Of a stretch of DNA of 64,000 nucleotides, positions 10,552 to 20,578 are shown piece by piece. Below the pieces are notes generated by a model that made no database searches, was not told the DNA's origin, and was given only the letters and a program-made list of their open reading frames with translations. This DNA comes from Epithemia pelagica (taxonomy: Eukaryota; Bacillariophyta; Bacillariophyceae; Surirellales; Surirellaceae), in assembly GCA_946965045.2 (NCBI GenBank), contig OX337229.1:4588001-4652000 (forward strand), given 5' to 3'. Position 1 is the stretch's first letter. Every line of letters begins with the position of its first letter. Made by a program: the position numbers and the translations under genes.

Positions 10552-11624
10552 ATGACCAGGTCTGGCCGCAACACTTTGGGCGAGGGTGCCCTACTTTCGT
10601 GGAATTCGAAGTCAACAGATGCCGAATTCCTTGACAAAATCGTGTCAGAAGGCTTGATTCTGGAGAGCGCCACACCCAAATCTGTGTGGTTGGAACACGC
10701 TGTTTTCCAAAAGTACAAATTGGAATCATTCAGGTCGGCACTCAACAAAGCCAAAAGAAAATACCAAGTCCACTTGAAGGATCAACATGAGAGAGAGACT
10801 GGTCATGAGTTGTTGGGTCGTGGTGAGACGGCCCCATCTATGGATGGAAAGGTAAGGAACCCCAATGATGGAGATCTCAAACCAGCTCCTTCTTTGTTTG
10901 GGTCGTCCAAAGGACAAGGTAAGTGCCAGTGTACACTGTTTGTTTGATTGTTGAGTCACTGTCCTTACCTGTTGTGGTTTATTGTCTTTTATGACCAGGT
11001 GTTGCTGCCAAGGTCGCTCCTGAGTCCGTCGTCAGTGACGATGCTATGGTGAAGAAAAGGGCGGCAGGATCCATGCCATTACAGGAGACACTACAGGTAC
11101 AACTACAACAAAAGAGGAAAAAGACGAATGAAGAAGACAGTGGTAATGACATGATGAGGAATTGGGAGCCTCCTCATGTCTTGACACAGTGGGTCGACGA
11201 CAAGAAACAGCGTCATTTGGTGATTTTGGTGGTGTTGCCTACAGGTATTGCACATGAAGACACAACAAATTGCTTGATTGAAGTGGATCCGAGCCAGCTA
11301 CAGGTACATGTGAAGGTAATTTGGCCTGACAACGCAACTCATATCCATTATCTAACCCAACACATGCACAGAGAGTGGCATGTCGAGGAGAAAAACCTAC
11401 GAATGAAACTTGCTTTGGAAGACGCCATGAATCAGATGCGAAAAAGAGAAACAGACTTTGTCAGGTCAAAGTTTTCTCTTTCTCTTCCTTTCATGGTCCA
11501 AAGCAGGTTCGACTACGAATTTATGTACGACACAACAAACGGATTCAGAGCGTTGTTGATTTCCCTACATGAGCCGGATGCACAATTTGAAGGCGGCATG
11601 AAGCACAAGATGGTGCGTCTGTAA
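10552..11624 (+). CDS. Transposon accessory protein with SANT/Myb-like N-terminus
   Basis: The gene is join(10552..10918, 10999..11624), 330 residues, with an 80-bp phase-1 intron. The start is the first ATG; an upstream in-frame extension begins only with GTG. Residues 15-80 (SWNSKSTDAEFLDKIVSEG, SVWLEHAVFQKYKLESFRSA) have the Trp/aromatic spacing of a SANT/Myb-like fold. They are followed by a basic segment (KKRAAGS, QQKRKKTNEED) that could be a nuclear signal. The C-terminal 150 residues hold a beta-rich region (LVILVVLPTGIAHEDTTN) and a helical stretch, with no family I can name. PIF/Harbinger elements usually carry a second Myb-like gene needed for nuclear import and end binding of the transposase, so a similar role is inferred. 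The alternative is a captured host gene. Confidence 0.78.
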
Positions 11625-12040
11625 ATTAATGTAGTATGATTTGGGGCGGTTGCAAAAACCGGGTGGTGGTGGGCCTAAATCTTTCTATTAGTTCTCTATT
11701 TGTCCATGTTCATAGTTTATGCTATAGTACATCGATTAAGCGTTCTGGTCGTGTTCCGCTTTGTAGTCAGACTTTGCCTAGAATGACAGCGAGCTGCTCA
11801 GGATTACCCCAGCTCCCAGGGGCAGTCCACTCCTCGTCGCTATTGCCCTTCTCGGAGGTAAGCCACTCCTCACACCCTAGCTCCTCCTCATCCGCCCTCA
11901 GCTATTAAAGTAGACTTACGACATCCTCACATCGTACAACAATCAAGAGCCCCGGGGCTTAGGCCTCGGGGCGTCTGTGCAAAAGCACCGTATCTTTGAC
12001 CCACTTGCCACTTCGCAAACCGGGAGTTAACAGATAGTGC
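11625..12040. other. Transposon right end plus promoter of second kinase gene
   Basis: The first part is the 3' UTR of the accessory gene and the right terminal repeat (11788-11816). The remaining 224 bp up to 12040 are host DNA and should contain the proximal promoter of the kinase. A ccccggggcttaggcctcgggg stretch near 11950-11972 could fold. No gene is seen. Confidence 0.55.
11788..11816 (-). repeat. Right terminal inverted repeat of Harbinger-like element
   Basis: On the minus strand it reads ggagctggggtaatcctgag and onward, matching the left end at 27 of 29 positions. The flanking CAG is at 11817-11819. Confidence 0.85.
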
Positions 12041-14798
12041 ATGAACGTTGGAGGGCAGTCAGTAGACGATTGCACCAGTGCAAGAAAGAGAAAGGCTCCC
12101 GAACAAGAACTAGCGGGAAGAAAATCAGTTGCTTTTGAGAAAGAGGCTCTGAACGAAATGGGAATCTGCGGATCGAAAGATGGCCCGGAAGCAAGTGCCC
12201 CGACAACCGGAACAACTGCCTCGGCACCTCCGTCTGCTCCAGCCGCCACTACAACGAGTGAAGACAACAAGACACGGTTCAGGGAGCCAAGCACTGTCCT
12301 GCACAGAGCAGCTCCATCTTCGGGTGGTGAAGCGAAAGACGACCTTATTCACCATGTGAAGAATATTTTTGCCAAGAAGTTGATTTTCAATTCTGACTTC
12401 CGTCCACCAGTGCACCATAAAACGAGAGATGAGAAACAGTTCATTTTGAAGGCCTTGCAAAATAATTTTGTCTTTGAGAATATGGCACCGCGTGAATTGG
12501 ATCCTCTTGTAATGGCTTTCGAAAAATCAAGTGCGAATGAAGGGGGAGAAATCATCAAACAGGGCGACACTGGCGATTACTTTTACATTCTTGAGCAGGG
12601 AAGGTGTGCATTTCATGTGAATGGAGTTGAAGTCGGAAAAGCAACGGAGCCTGGATCTTCATTTGGAGAGTTAGCGCTTTTGTATACGGCGCCTCGAGCC
12701 GCCACTGTGACGGCGCTTGATACGCCAACAAAATTCTATCGTGTGGATCAAACGACCTTTCGTTACATCTTGCAGAACCAAACTCAGGAAGGAACAAAGA
12801 CAAAGTTTGACTTACTACGAAAAATTCCTTTCTTGAAAGACTTAGGCGACGAAGAAATGGGACAGCTTGCTTCAGCCATGACTCCTCATCCCTTCACGAA
12901 AGATGAGTATCTGATGAAGAAAGGCGATGACGCCGACTTTTTCTACGTCGTACAAGAAGGTAGCCTGAAAGTCACCGACATTCAAGTCGGTGACTCTAAA
13001 TACGAGGATGTCATCGTCAAAGCAGGTGGTTATGTTGGAGAACGTGCACTCGTAACAGGTGAACCAAGAGCTGCCAATGTCGCATGTATGACAGATGGAC
13101 TCGCCTTCTACATCGACAAAGAAACATTTGAAACTATTCTAGGAAGTCTGAACGACGTCATTCTTCGGGCACAAGATCAGAGGCAACTTGTAAGTTCCAA
13201 ATGCAGGTAATCTGTATTTGCGTGAACTGTTCTCACCCTTATGTTGTTGGTTCTAGTCGGCAATCAAGATCATCAAGGACTCAAAATACGACCAGAAAAC
13301 TCTGGTTTCTCTTGCACGTCGCTTCAAAGATAAGGAGTTCAAAAAGGGGGATGTGATCGTCGAAGAGGGAGAAATGACCGAAGCAGCACTTCACTTTCCT
13401 CGCGGGGGATTGAAGCTTGAACTTACCAACAAAGCTGGCTCACGCAAGGAAACATTCGAAGTTGGTGGCTATTTTGGGGAAGACCAATTACTGGCTGACG
13501 TTCAATCAGGCAAGAATAGCATGAAGGATACAACTTTGATTATGGCCTCCTATACTGTTACGGTGTTGGAGGATGGTCTCTGTGGTCTATTGACGTTGGC
13601 TGAATGCCGCAAGGTTGTTGATACCAAATTCATTGGGAAAGAGATGGCAAGGGAGGCAAGCGCACCATTGATGAAGCTTGGCATGCAAGATCTTCATCGA
13701 CATACGATTCTTGGTGCTGGAACGTTTGGGCAGGTGTGGCTTGTCTCGATCAAGAAGGAAAAGCAAAAGAAAGGATACGCTCTAAAGATCCAATCCAAGT
13801 TCGAACTGGTCAAGGATGGACAAGCGAAAGCTGTGATCGACGAAAAGAACATTATGGCTCAGCTCCATCATCCTTTTATCATTGAACTTGTTTCAACTTT
13901 TCAGGACAAAAAGTTCGTCTATATGCTTCTCCAGTTGGTCCAGGGTGGAGAACTATTTAGTTTACTTCACAGCCGATCAGGTGATGGCATCCCTGAAGCG
14001 AACGCCAAGTTCTACGCTGCGGCAATCGCAGATGGCTTGGCCTTTATGCATCGCTTGTCGATTGTATATCGTGATCTCAAACCTGAAAACGTCTTGATCG
14101 GCTCCGATGGATACCCTGTTGTAAGTTTTCTGATCAACTTCCTCTGCTTTTTTCACGTGATACTAAGCAATGCATATCTGTTATCCTCTTTGAGCAGATT
14201 ATCGATTTCGGTTTTGCCAAATTCGTCAAGGATAAAACTTACACACTTTGTGGGACGCCCCTCTATCTTGCCCCTGAGGTGATTCTGAACAGAGGGCACA
14301 ATCATGCAGCTGATAATTGGAGTCTGGGTGTTCTTATTTACGAGATGATAACTGGTATGTATCAGCTTGATTTTTTTTGTCGTTTGTTGCATTGCCATTT
14401 TTCACTGAATCTGTTCCTGTCTAGGTGACACGCCTTTCTACAAACACGGTATGGAGCAAATGGATCTATTCCGTTCGATCGTTAAGGGAAATTTTTCGAT
14501 CCCTGCCATTCTCTCTGCCGAAGCTGCCAACATCGTGACTCAGTTTTTGATTAAGAATCCCACTAAGCGCCTTGGCAGTCTAGCCAATCGTGAGGATGAC
14601 ATCTACGCAGACCTTTGGTTTGCTTCGGTGGACTTTGATGCCCTGCGCGACAAGGCTCTTACGGCACCGCACAAACCAGCAGTAAAAGACCCACTCGACA
14701 GTTCTAACTTTGACGACTGGAGTCATCTGCCTGATAAAGCGGCTGCGAAGCACCCACTGCTCAACGCAGAAGAAGAGTCAATCTTCGCAAATTTCTAA
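12041..14798 (+). CDS. Cyclic-nucleotide-dependent protein kinase, PKG-type fusion (paralogue 2)
   Basis: The gene is join(12041..13189, 13257..14120, 14198..14354, 14425..14798), 847 residues, with introns of 67, 77 and 70 bp. The last intron sits at the same codon (Gly after the APE region, phase 1) as the single intron of the gene at 1868, so the two share ancestry. The N-terminus (1-105) is low in complexity. CNB1 has [16 protein letters not shown] at about 207. CNB2 has [16 protein letters not shown], with Phe replaced by Val. The third CNB-like domain (about 384-500) lacks the cassette Arg. The kinase domain has GAGTFGQVW near 535, [17 protein letters not shown] after the second splice, and [10 protein letters not shown]. 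It closes with the same AGC tail ([11 protein letters not shown]). Like its paralogue it has PRAA-type cassettes. The transposon lies in its upstream region. Confidence 0.93.
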
Positions 14799-14888
14799 AA
14801 GAAGTAGTGAATGACGTTTGAAAGGTCAAGATAGTGTAATGTTGATGTTCGTGCAATAAAAAGTAAAACATACACATTCATACATAAA

Positions 14889-15979
14889 CTAAAGATCAGG
14901 CAATCCATTTGCCTCGACAGGTGGCATACTCGTTGAAGAGGACGATCCAAGGCTTGCTGTATCAGAAAGTTTGCTTGTATCCAAACCTTCCATCCATCCA
15001 TCGGGCAAATCAAGCCCGTCAAACCGTGAGGCGTAGTTCGTCAACGCCTCTTCACTGGGCACAAAACCTATTGAGGTATAAACTTCGCGCAAAACTTTGT
15101 CCCAGAAGAAAACAAGAAAAGTCATGAAAGCCACGACAATGACCATAATTCCAACTTGACGCAAAGCTTCTACCGGAGTTGGAAACTTCGACTGCGAGAT
15201 CTCGTATGTGTACTGCTCGACAATGCTTTTCGTCATGAGTGGGTCAGCTTCTTCTTGTTCTTCTTGCGTGAGTTCTTTCTGAGGGTCGTATAGCATACTC
15301 GGCATGTCGTCACTCCAATCAGTTGATTGGCTTCCTTTCAATTTTGTATCGGATATTTGAGAAAGATCGAGGCCACCGAAAACATTTGGATCACTTTGGC
15401 TGCTCGGACCACCACTTCTGGCTGCTTCCTCTTTCCGTGCAATGTAGTCTGCCGTAGCCTGGGATTTCTCGATCCCCAAACCTGCTGTACGCTCTCGAAT
15501 GGCAGCTCTGACTCGTTCCGCGGTGTCATTCTCATACTGCGATAAAACAAAAGAACAAAGTGAAATCAGCCTGTGAACCATCTCTGGCATGAAGTAAATA
15601 CAAAATTTGGCTTCATCTTTGCACACTCCAGCTTAGAAACACGTACACCTTGCGAGTCAAAGTCACCCATCATATCAAGTCGCTTTTGATCTTCTTGCTC
15701 TGTCAACGATTGCCCAGCTTGATCGAAACTCGTCCGCTCGACAACATCTTCTGGTTCAGTTGTTTCCGAAGAAGAATCATCACTGGAAAGAAATCTTCTG
15801 CACAATGTTGGAGTTTCAAGCACCGGGCAATGTCTTGGTGTATGGAGAGTGTTTAATCTTCCAGGATGAATCCTATGATTTTCTGTCGTCCACCCTTCCA
15901 CTGTAACATGGTGTAGCAAAAGCAGCACGGAAACAACCTCAGTTATCCTTCGACTCCACATGTTGCAGAGTTGTTCCAT
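14889..15979 (-). CDS. secE: Nuclear-encoded plastid SecE (preprotein translocase subunit)
   Basis: SecE with SecY forms the thylakoid Sec channel core. The gene is join(15979..15647, 15536..14889), 326 residues, with a 110-bp phase-0 intron. The chosen ATG gives a signal-peptide-like N-terminus (hydrophobic VVSVLLLLHHV at residues 14-24), followed by a Ser/Thr/Arg/His-rich presequence suited to a bipartite plastid leader. The SecE signature lies at about 229-262: FPTPVEALRQVGIMVIVV runs into a single membrane helix (about 239-257) ending WDKVLREVY. The protein is much longer than bacterial SecE, with acidic low-complexity segments on both sides. Assignment rests on the short conserved region, so SecE-like is the safe reading. 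It is divergent from the plastid S1 gene. Confidence 0.75.
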
Positions 15980-16287
15980 ACACGTGATGCCCGAGTTGAT
16001 GGTTTGTTTGTTGATGGTCCTTCTTATGTTTTCTCCTAAGGATATGGGCGTCGGTCGCGGGAAATGAGTGAATGCAGAGTCACATGAGAAGCCCAAAAAA
16101 ACGTCAGACGATCTATCAACGTCTGCCCGTTCATCCATTTTCATCGTTTTGGTGGGCGCGACAACACCGCAAGTTGATGGTTCTGTGACAGAGATCACTG
16201 TCAGCACAACCAAAAAGTTCTCTTTGATCGAAAAGGTCACTCATACCCATTTAGATTGCTGTTGCAGAGAACGAGCATTGGTTCACA
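15980..16287. promoter_or_regulatory. Shared upstream region of two divergent plastid-protein genes
   Basis: These 308 bp separate the start codons of secE (minus) and plastid ribosomal protein S1 (plus), so promoters and 5' UTRs of both must fit here. I see no canonical TATA box. Co-regulation is an inference from the layout. Confidence 0.5.
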
Positions 16288-17617
16288 ATGAAGTTTTCGT
16301 CCGCAGCTATCTTGCACACATTTCTTTTTCATCTTTCTGATGCCTTCACAGTGACGTCAACTTCAAATGGGTGAGTAGACATGGTACTTCGATTATATGC
16401 TCAATGTACGCGAACTTAATCTGTTTTCACCGCCTCTCGTATTGAACAGAGCAACACGTCTTCACTCGGCAGTATTGGAAGAGACTGAAACCACGCAAGA
16501 AAAGCCTAAAAAGAAACCCTCGCCTACTCGTTTCGATCGCCTGAAACAGCTCTACAAAGGTCCACGGTTTACACTATCTGATGAGAACATTCCATTTTCT
16601 TATGATGAGTTTGCTCAGGCCGTTGAGGAAACAGAGTATGCATTTGAGCGAAACACAATAGTCGAGGGCATGGCTGTTGAGTATTCTGGATCTGGCTGCT
16701 TGGTCGATATCGGGGCAAAAGCATCTGCATTCCTGCCGGAGGGAGAAGCTTCACTCATGATGCACGACAAAGAGTTAGAGGATGTTGTACCTCTTGATAC
16801 GCCTCTTCAGTTCCAGATCATTAGTGACGAAGATGAAAATGGACAAGTTTTAGTCAGCATCAAACGAATCGAGTATAAACGTGCATGGGAAAAAGTTACG
16901 CAGATGAGCGAGGAGGATGAAGTTCTTGAGGCTGAGGTCGTTGCCGTGAACCGTGGTGGTGCGATATGCCTAGTTGAGGGACTCAGGGCATTTCTTCCAG
17001 GATCACACCTTACTGGCCAACTTCCTGATGAGAACATCATTGGCCAAACGCTTCCTTTGAAATTCTTAGAGGTCAACCAAGAAAACAATAAGCTGGTTGT
17101 TTCTAACCGCAAAGCTGTCGTGGAACAACAGATGTCTGATCTCTCGCGAGGGGACGTTGTATCAGGTCTCGTCAAGGCCTTGAAGCCCTATGGCGCCTTT
17201 GTTGAAGTTGGCGGAATGTCCGGACTTTTGCACATTTCCCAAATCTCTCATGATCGTATCGAAGATCTCGAAGCAGTTCTCCAACCAGGAATGCAAATCA
17301 AGTGTATGATCATTGACCATGACAAAATGAACGGACGAATTGCTCTGGCTACGAAGACTCTCGAGTATGAGCCCGGTGCGATACTCAGCGACCCTGCTCA
17401 AGTTTTCGAAAAAGCTGAAGAAACTGCCGCAGCATATCTTCTCAAGATGGAAGAAGAAAAGCAGCAACGAGAAGCTGCAGCGAGAGAAGTTGTCCTCGCT
17501 CTTGGAGATTCATTGGACGGTCTTGGACTCGATGATGAGAGCAAGTCCGATGGTGAGGGGTCCTCTGACGATCCTCTGCAAGCTGTGTCGGATAGTCTGG
17601 ATAACCTCCTTTCGTAG
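16288..17617 (+). CDS. rps1: Plastid 30S ribosomal protein S1
   Basis: S1 helps mRNA bind the small ribosomal subunit. The gene is join(16288..16370, 16450..17617), 416 residues, with a 79-bp phase-2 intron. Exon 1 encodes only a signal peptide, MKFSSAAILHTFLFHLSDAF followed by TVTS. Cleavage before AFT would expose the Phe-led transit peptide typical of diatom plastid proteins. Three S1 (OB-fold) domains follow: about 80-150 (VEGMAVEYSGSGCLVDIG), 165-235 (VLEAEVVAVNRGGAICLV) and 247-320 (GDVVSGLVKALKPYGAFVEV). The third is the best conserved. A three-domain S1 is usual for plastids. The tail is Glu/Lys-rich and acidic. The signal peptide on its own exon suggests acquisition by exon joining. 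Confidence 0.9.
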
Positions 17618-17782
17618 AGGCTACCTTGTTACTTCGTGAAACCGTCTTTGTAAACAAATCATTTGAATATAGATTGAAAGCAAGTCAAGTACTTAGTTTA
17701 ATCAAAGGTTATATCGCTCTTCAAAAGCTACTAGTCACATTGCTCTGTAGAAATCGACGAAATTATGTTCGTGAACTTGATG

Positions 17783-18676
17783 TTAGTCTGTGCCTGTCGC
17801 TTGTCTATTCATTTGCCAGCTGTAATCAAAAAATCTAACTGCAACCTGATTCTTTTCAATCTTCGACTTTAGCTCATCGTCATCAAGAAACTGTGGCAGC
17901 CACTCTCTCAAACCGTCCCAGCCTCCGAAATCATCGCCAAACCAAAGAAAAATACGAGAAAGGAACAGTTTTCGATTGTTGACCAACTTTAGCCCTTTGG
18001 TGTCGTTTTGCATCCATAATCGCATTTGGTCCTTCATTTGTTCTTTCACAGTGGATCCAACAAATGCCTCTTTTCGCAGATTGGGGCAAGACGCTGAAGC
18101 ACATACAATGCATGCATGGACTGCAGGTTCTGCCCATTTTTCACGAAGTTCCTTGTGTTCAATGTCGTTCAGTGAGTAGGTCCGTCCACCAATAACACCA
18201 GCTTCTTTATCCCAGACTGCATTCCCCATACTTGACAAATTATTGATAGAATAAAGCCCGTTCGAGCCTTCGGCCTTGTCCATATTATTAACCAAGAGCG
18301 AGACACAGAGGGCATTGTATGCATTCATCCAGAACGCCAACTGTTCGGGCTCGGGTAGCGCCGAAACATCAGCAGATTCCATTTTGCTGAGGTAGGCCTT
18401 GAAATCGGTGTCACTCGACAAGGACACATAATCGACCAGATGAATGCCAGTAACATCACCGATGCTCCCATTTGTGTCTACGACGTGTTTCTTCAGAACT
18501 TTGTCCCACAAGGAATGATCAAATTGATCCTTTTTCACGGGTTCGAAATCTGACAGCTTCTTTCTTTTAGGAATGTCAACAACAGAAGGAATTTGTTTGT
18601 CTGCCACAGCCTTTTCAAGTTTATAGAGAGGTGGCTTCAGGAAGTCGAGTGTGTTGGCGAGACGCTTGAGAACCAT
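17783..18676 (-). CDS. DUF547 family protein
   Basis: A single-exon gene of 297 residues; the ATG at 18676 is used because the frame upstream opens only with TTG. DUF547 hallmarks are seen: LWDKVLKKHV near the N-terminus of the domain, LAFWMNAYNALCVSLLV (about 115-131), the region VHACIVCASASCPNLRKEAF (about 185-204), and the FLSRIFLWFGDDFGG-type segment. The Asn/Cys-containing motifs hint at a papain-like or transferase-like fold, but no activity is established for the family. There is no signal peptide. It is convergent with the S1 gene (165 bp between ends). Confidence 0.85.
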   Translation of the reverse strand: MVLKRLANTLDFLKPPLYKLEKAVADKQIPSVVDIPKRKKLSDFEPVKKDQFDHSLWDKVLKKHVVDTNGSIGDVTGIHLVDYVSLSSDTDFKAYLSKMESADVSALPEPEQLAFWMNAYNALCVSLLVNNMDKAEGSNGLYSINNLSSMGNAVWDKEAGVIGGRTYSLNDIEHKELREKWAEPAVHACIVCASASCPNLRKEAFVGSTVKEQMKDQMRLWMQNDTKGLKLVNNRKLFLSRIFLWFGDDFGGWDGLREWLPQFLDDDELKSKIEKNQVAVRFFDYSWQMNRQATGTD

Positions 18677-18944
18677 GGTTGACAACAGGAGTTTGCCGAA
18701 AAGCGACGACGAATGAAAGATGAAGAGAGTAATTTTGGAAATGTGTTTTATAGCAAGAGGATGAGGAAGGGCGTGCTCAGAGTATTGAGCACCTTACTGA
18801 TTGGCTTGAGCAACAAAGCGCTTGTCAAATTGGCAAGATGTGTATTAAGGCGATGTTTCTGTTTCGTCGTCATTTTGCTCTGCGTACTATGGATATGTTG
18901 GAATGAAATGTGCGTGAGCAACATTCCCTCCAACGCCACGTCTC

Positions 18945-20486
18945 TACGGACTCCGGGGGACAAAAAATTCCTCCACGATAGCCCGTTTTCACGTTGGTAA
19001 GACTTCCGGCCTAACGAGATTCAGTACACCATACATTTTCCTAAAGTAAAATGAATTGCCCCTCATTCACGGTTGATTCTTGTAAGGTTACACCTCGTAA
19101 AGATGAAATCCCTCACCCTCACCATGAGACGAGTATGCGCTTACCCTTCCTGTACGAATAGTAGAACAACAATCATACTAGTGCAAAATGTACATACCGC
19201 TTCCTAATGATAAGCCTATTTTATGTTACCACCACCACAGCTGCTTGTCGTCGTTGTTATAGGTCACTCGGCCGAAACGAGGAGTTGATTGTTGCGTTTG
19301 GCGCCGTTGTCGGGGCATCGGATTGTCTCGTTCGGCCAAAACAAGGAGTTGATTGTTGCGCTTGTTGTAGACCCGTAGAACTGAAAGACACAGAGTTGGA
19401 GAGCAGTTGATTGTTGCGTTTGGTGTCATTGTCATTATCGTGGCCACGGATTGTTTCACTCGGGCGAAACAACGAGTTGATTGTTATGATGGGGACATGC
19501 ACTGCTACGCGGGGACAAAACCAGTTGGGTTACATGTACTTGGTTGTGTCTGTGGTCATGGTTGTGGGTGTCGTATCATCATCACCATCCGATGGCTCGG
19601 TCGTTGTGGTTGTTGGTTTTGTCGTTGTGATCCTCCATCATGTTCCGGTTGTTCTGGTTGTGGCGACAACGGCCGAGGAAGCTGCCAAAAAGTGTAGGGA
19701 AGTCTCCCTCCATCGTTGCGCCATTTCACTGCCTTTCAGTAGTTTATTGTAGTGTTCTTAGATCCAGAACAACCTCGGGCACAGCCACCAGTCGTCCAGT
19801 CTTAATCGTTGTTGCCGCTCATCAATGTGCCATGTGCCATACAGTTTTCCGCTCGCAAGGCTCTTCAACCACCGCCACCACAGCTCCACGGGGTCAGCAC
19901 CTTCTTCTTCCTCTCAAACTGTGTTGTCGGAAGCAGCCGCACCATCGGCACCACCATCGTCGGTGGCAGTAGAAGCAGTCCTTCCACCCACGGATGAAGT
20001 TTGTTTTGTTTGGACAAATCAGGCTTTTGTTGCGTTTGAGCCACCAACGGACGAGGCTTTCAATTGTTGTGTTCGGACCACTTAATGACGAGAAGTTGAT
20101 TGTTGCGTGCGGACGTATGTTGGGTGAATTTCTGGATACATTCTATCAATTGTGGTCGTTGTCTTCTCACGGTCACTTCGTTTGTTGCGGATGCCAAAAA
20201 GGAAGACTTCAAAACCTTGCCGTAGGTCCATCAATCAAGCCAACCCATCGTCGCCCTTTTCACCCATCACGGTACACTTGATTCTGAAGACACCGTGATG
20301 GTCGGAGGAGTACTAGGACCTTTCGTTGGAGGTACACACCGGCTTGAGTTGCCATGGTGGTGCCTTGTGCAGTACAATGACCGTGGTGTGTTTCCTAGAC
20401 CAGGCCCAGATTACTGTAGACAATAGAGTACGAGTATGAAAAGCACGGGTAACTATGGAGGAATTTTTTGTCCCCCGGAGTCCGTA
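18945..20486. mobile_element. Non-autonomous DNA transposon with perfect terminal repeats
   Basis: The outermost 31 bp (18945-18975) are an exact reverse complement of 20456-20486, starting tacggactccgggggacaaa. The first two bases at each end are TA, so the structure can be read as 29-bp repeats flanked by a TA target duplication, as in Tc1/mariner-like elements. Similarity continues more loosely inward. The 1.5-kb interior has no transposase frame and carries several copies of a GTTGATTGTTGCG-type repeat, so mobilisation would have to come from elsewhere. Confidence 0.75.
19284..20107 (+). repeat. Dispersed copies of a GTTGATTGTTGCG motif
   Basis: Exact or near copies start at 19284, 19348, 19406, 19476 (decayed 3' half) and 20095. 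Most are preceded by an A/C/G stretch such as cgaaacgagga or caaaacaagga. The spacing of the first four is about 56-70 bp, so this looks like an old decayed tandem array inside the mobile element. Function is unknown. Confidence 0.65.
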
Positions 20487-20578
20487 CACGTTGCGCGACT
20501 ATGCCCATATTGGTCGCTGAAAGTTAGCGCACACTTGCCAATGACAACTTGGTTTCAGTTTCACCGTGTTACGGAACA

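Larger units (their letters stand above)
8675..11816. mobile_element. Two-gene PIF/Harbinger-like DNA transposon
   Basis: The element is 3142 bp long. Terminal inverted repeats of 29 bp (8675-8703 and 11788-11816) differ at only two positions and share the core tggggtaatcctgagcag. Outside them lies a direct 3-bp duplication, CAG, at 8672-8674 and 11817-11819, the size made by PIF/Harbinger transposases. Inside are two divergent genes, a DDE transposase (minus) and a SANT-like accessory protein (plus), both with intact frames and short introns, separated by a 756-bp spacer with a large palindrome. Intact genes, clean ends and an exact duplication suggest a young and possibly still active copy. 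Confidence 0.85.
18677..20578. other. Long intergenic region occupied mainly by a mobile element
   Basis: From 18945 to 20486 this is the element described separately. About 270 bp on the left and 90 bp on the right are host DNA holding the promoters of the DUF547 gene and of the large gene at 20579. Short open frames here are Val/Cys- or Pro/Ser-rich translations of simple sequence and are not called. Confidence 0.65.

Noticed and set aside
19411-20281. Several frames of 80-113 codons in the mobile element
   Set aside because: Translations of simple GTT/CAC-rich repeats in multiple frames.
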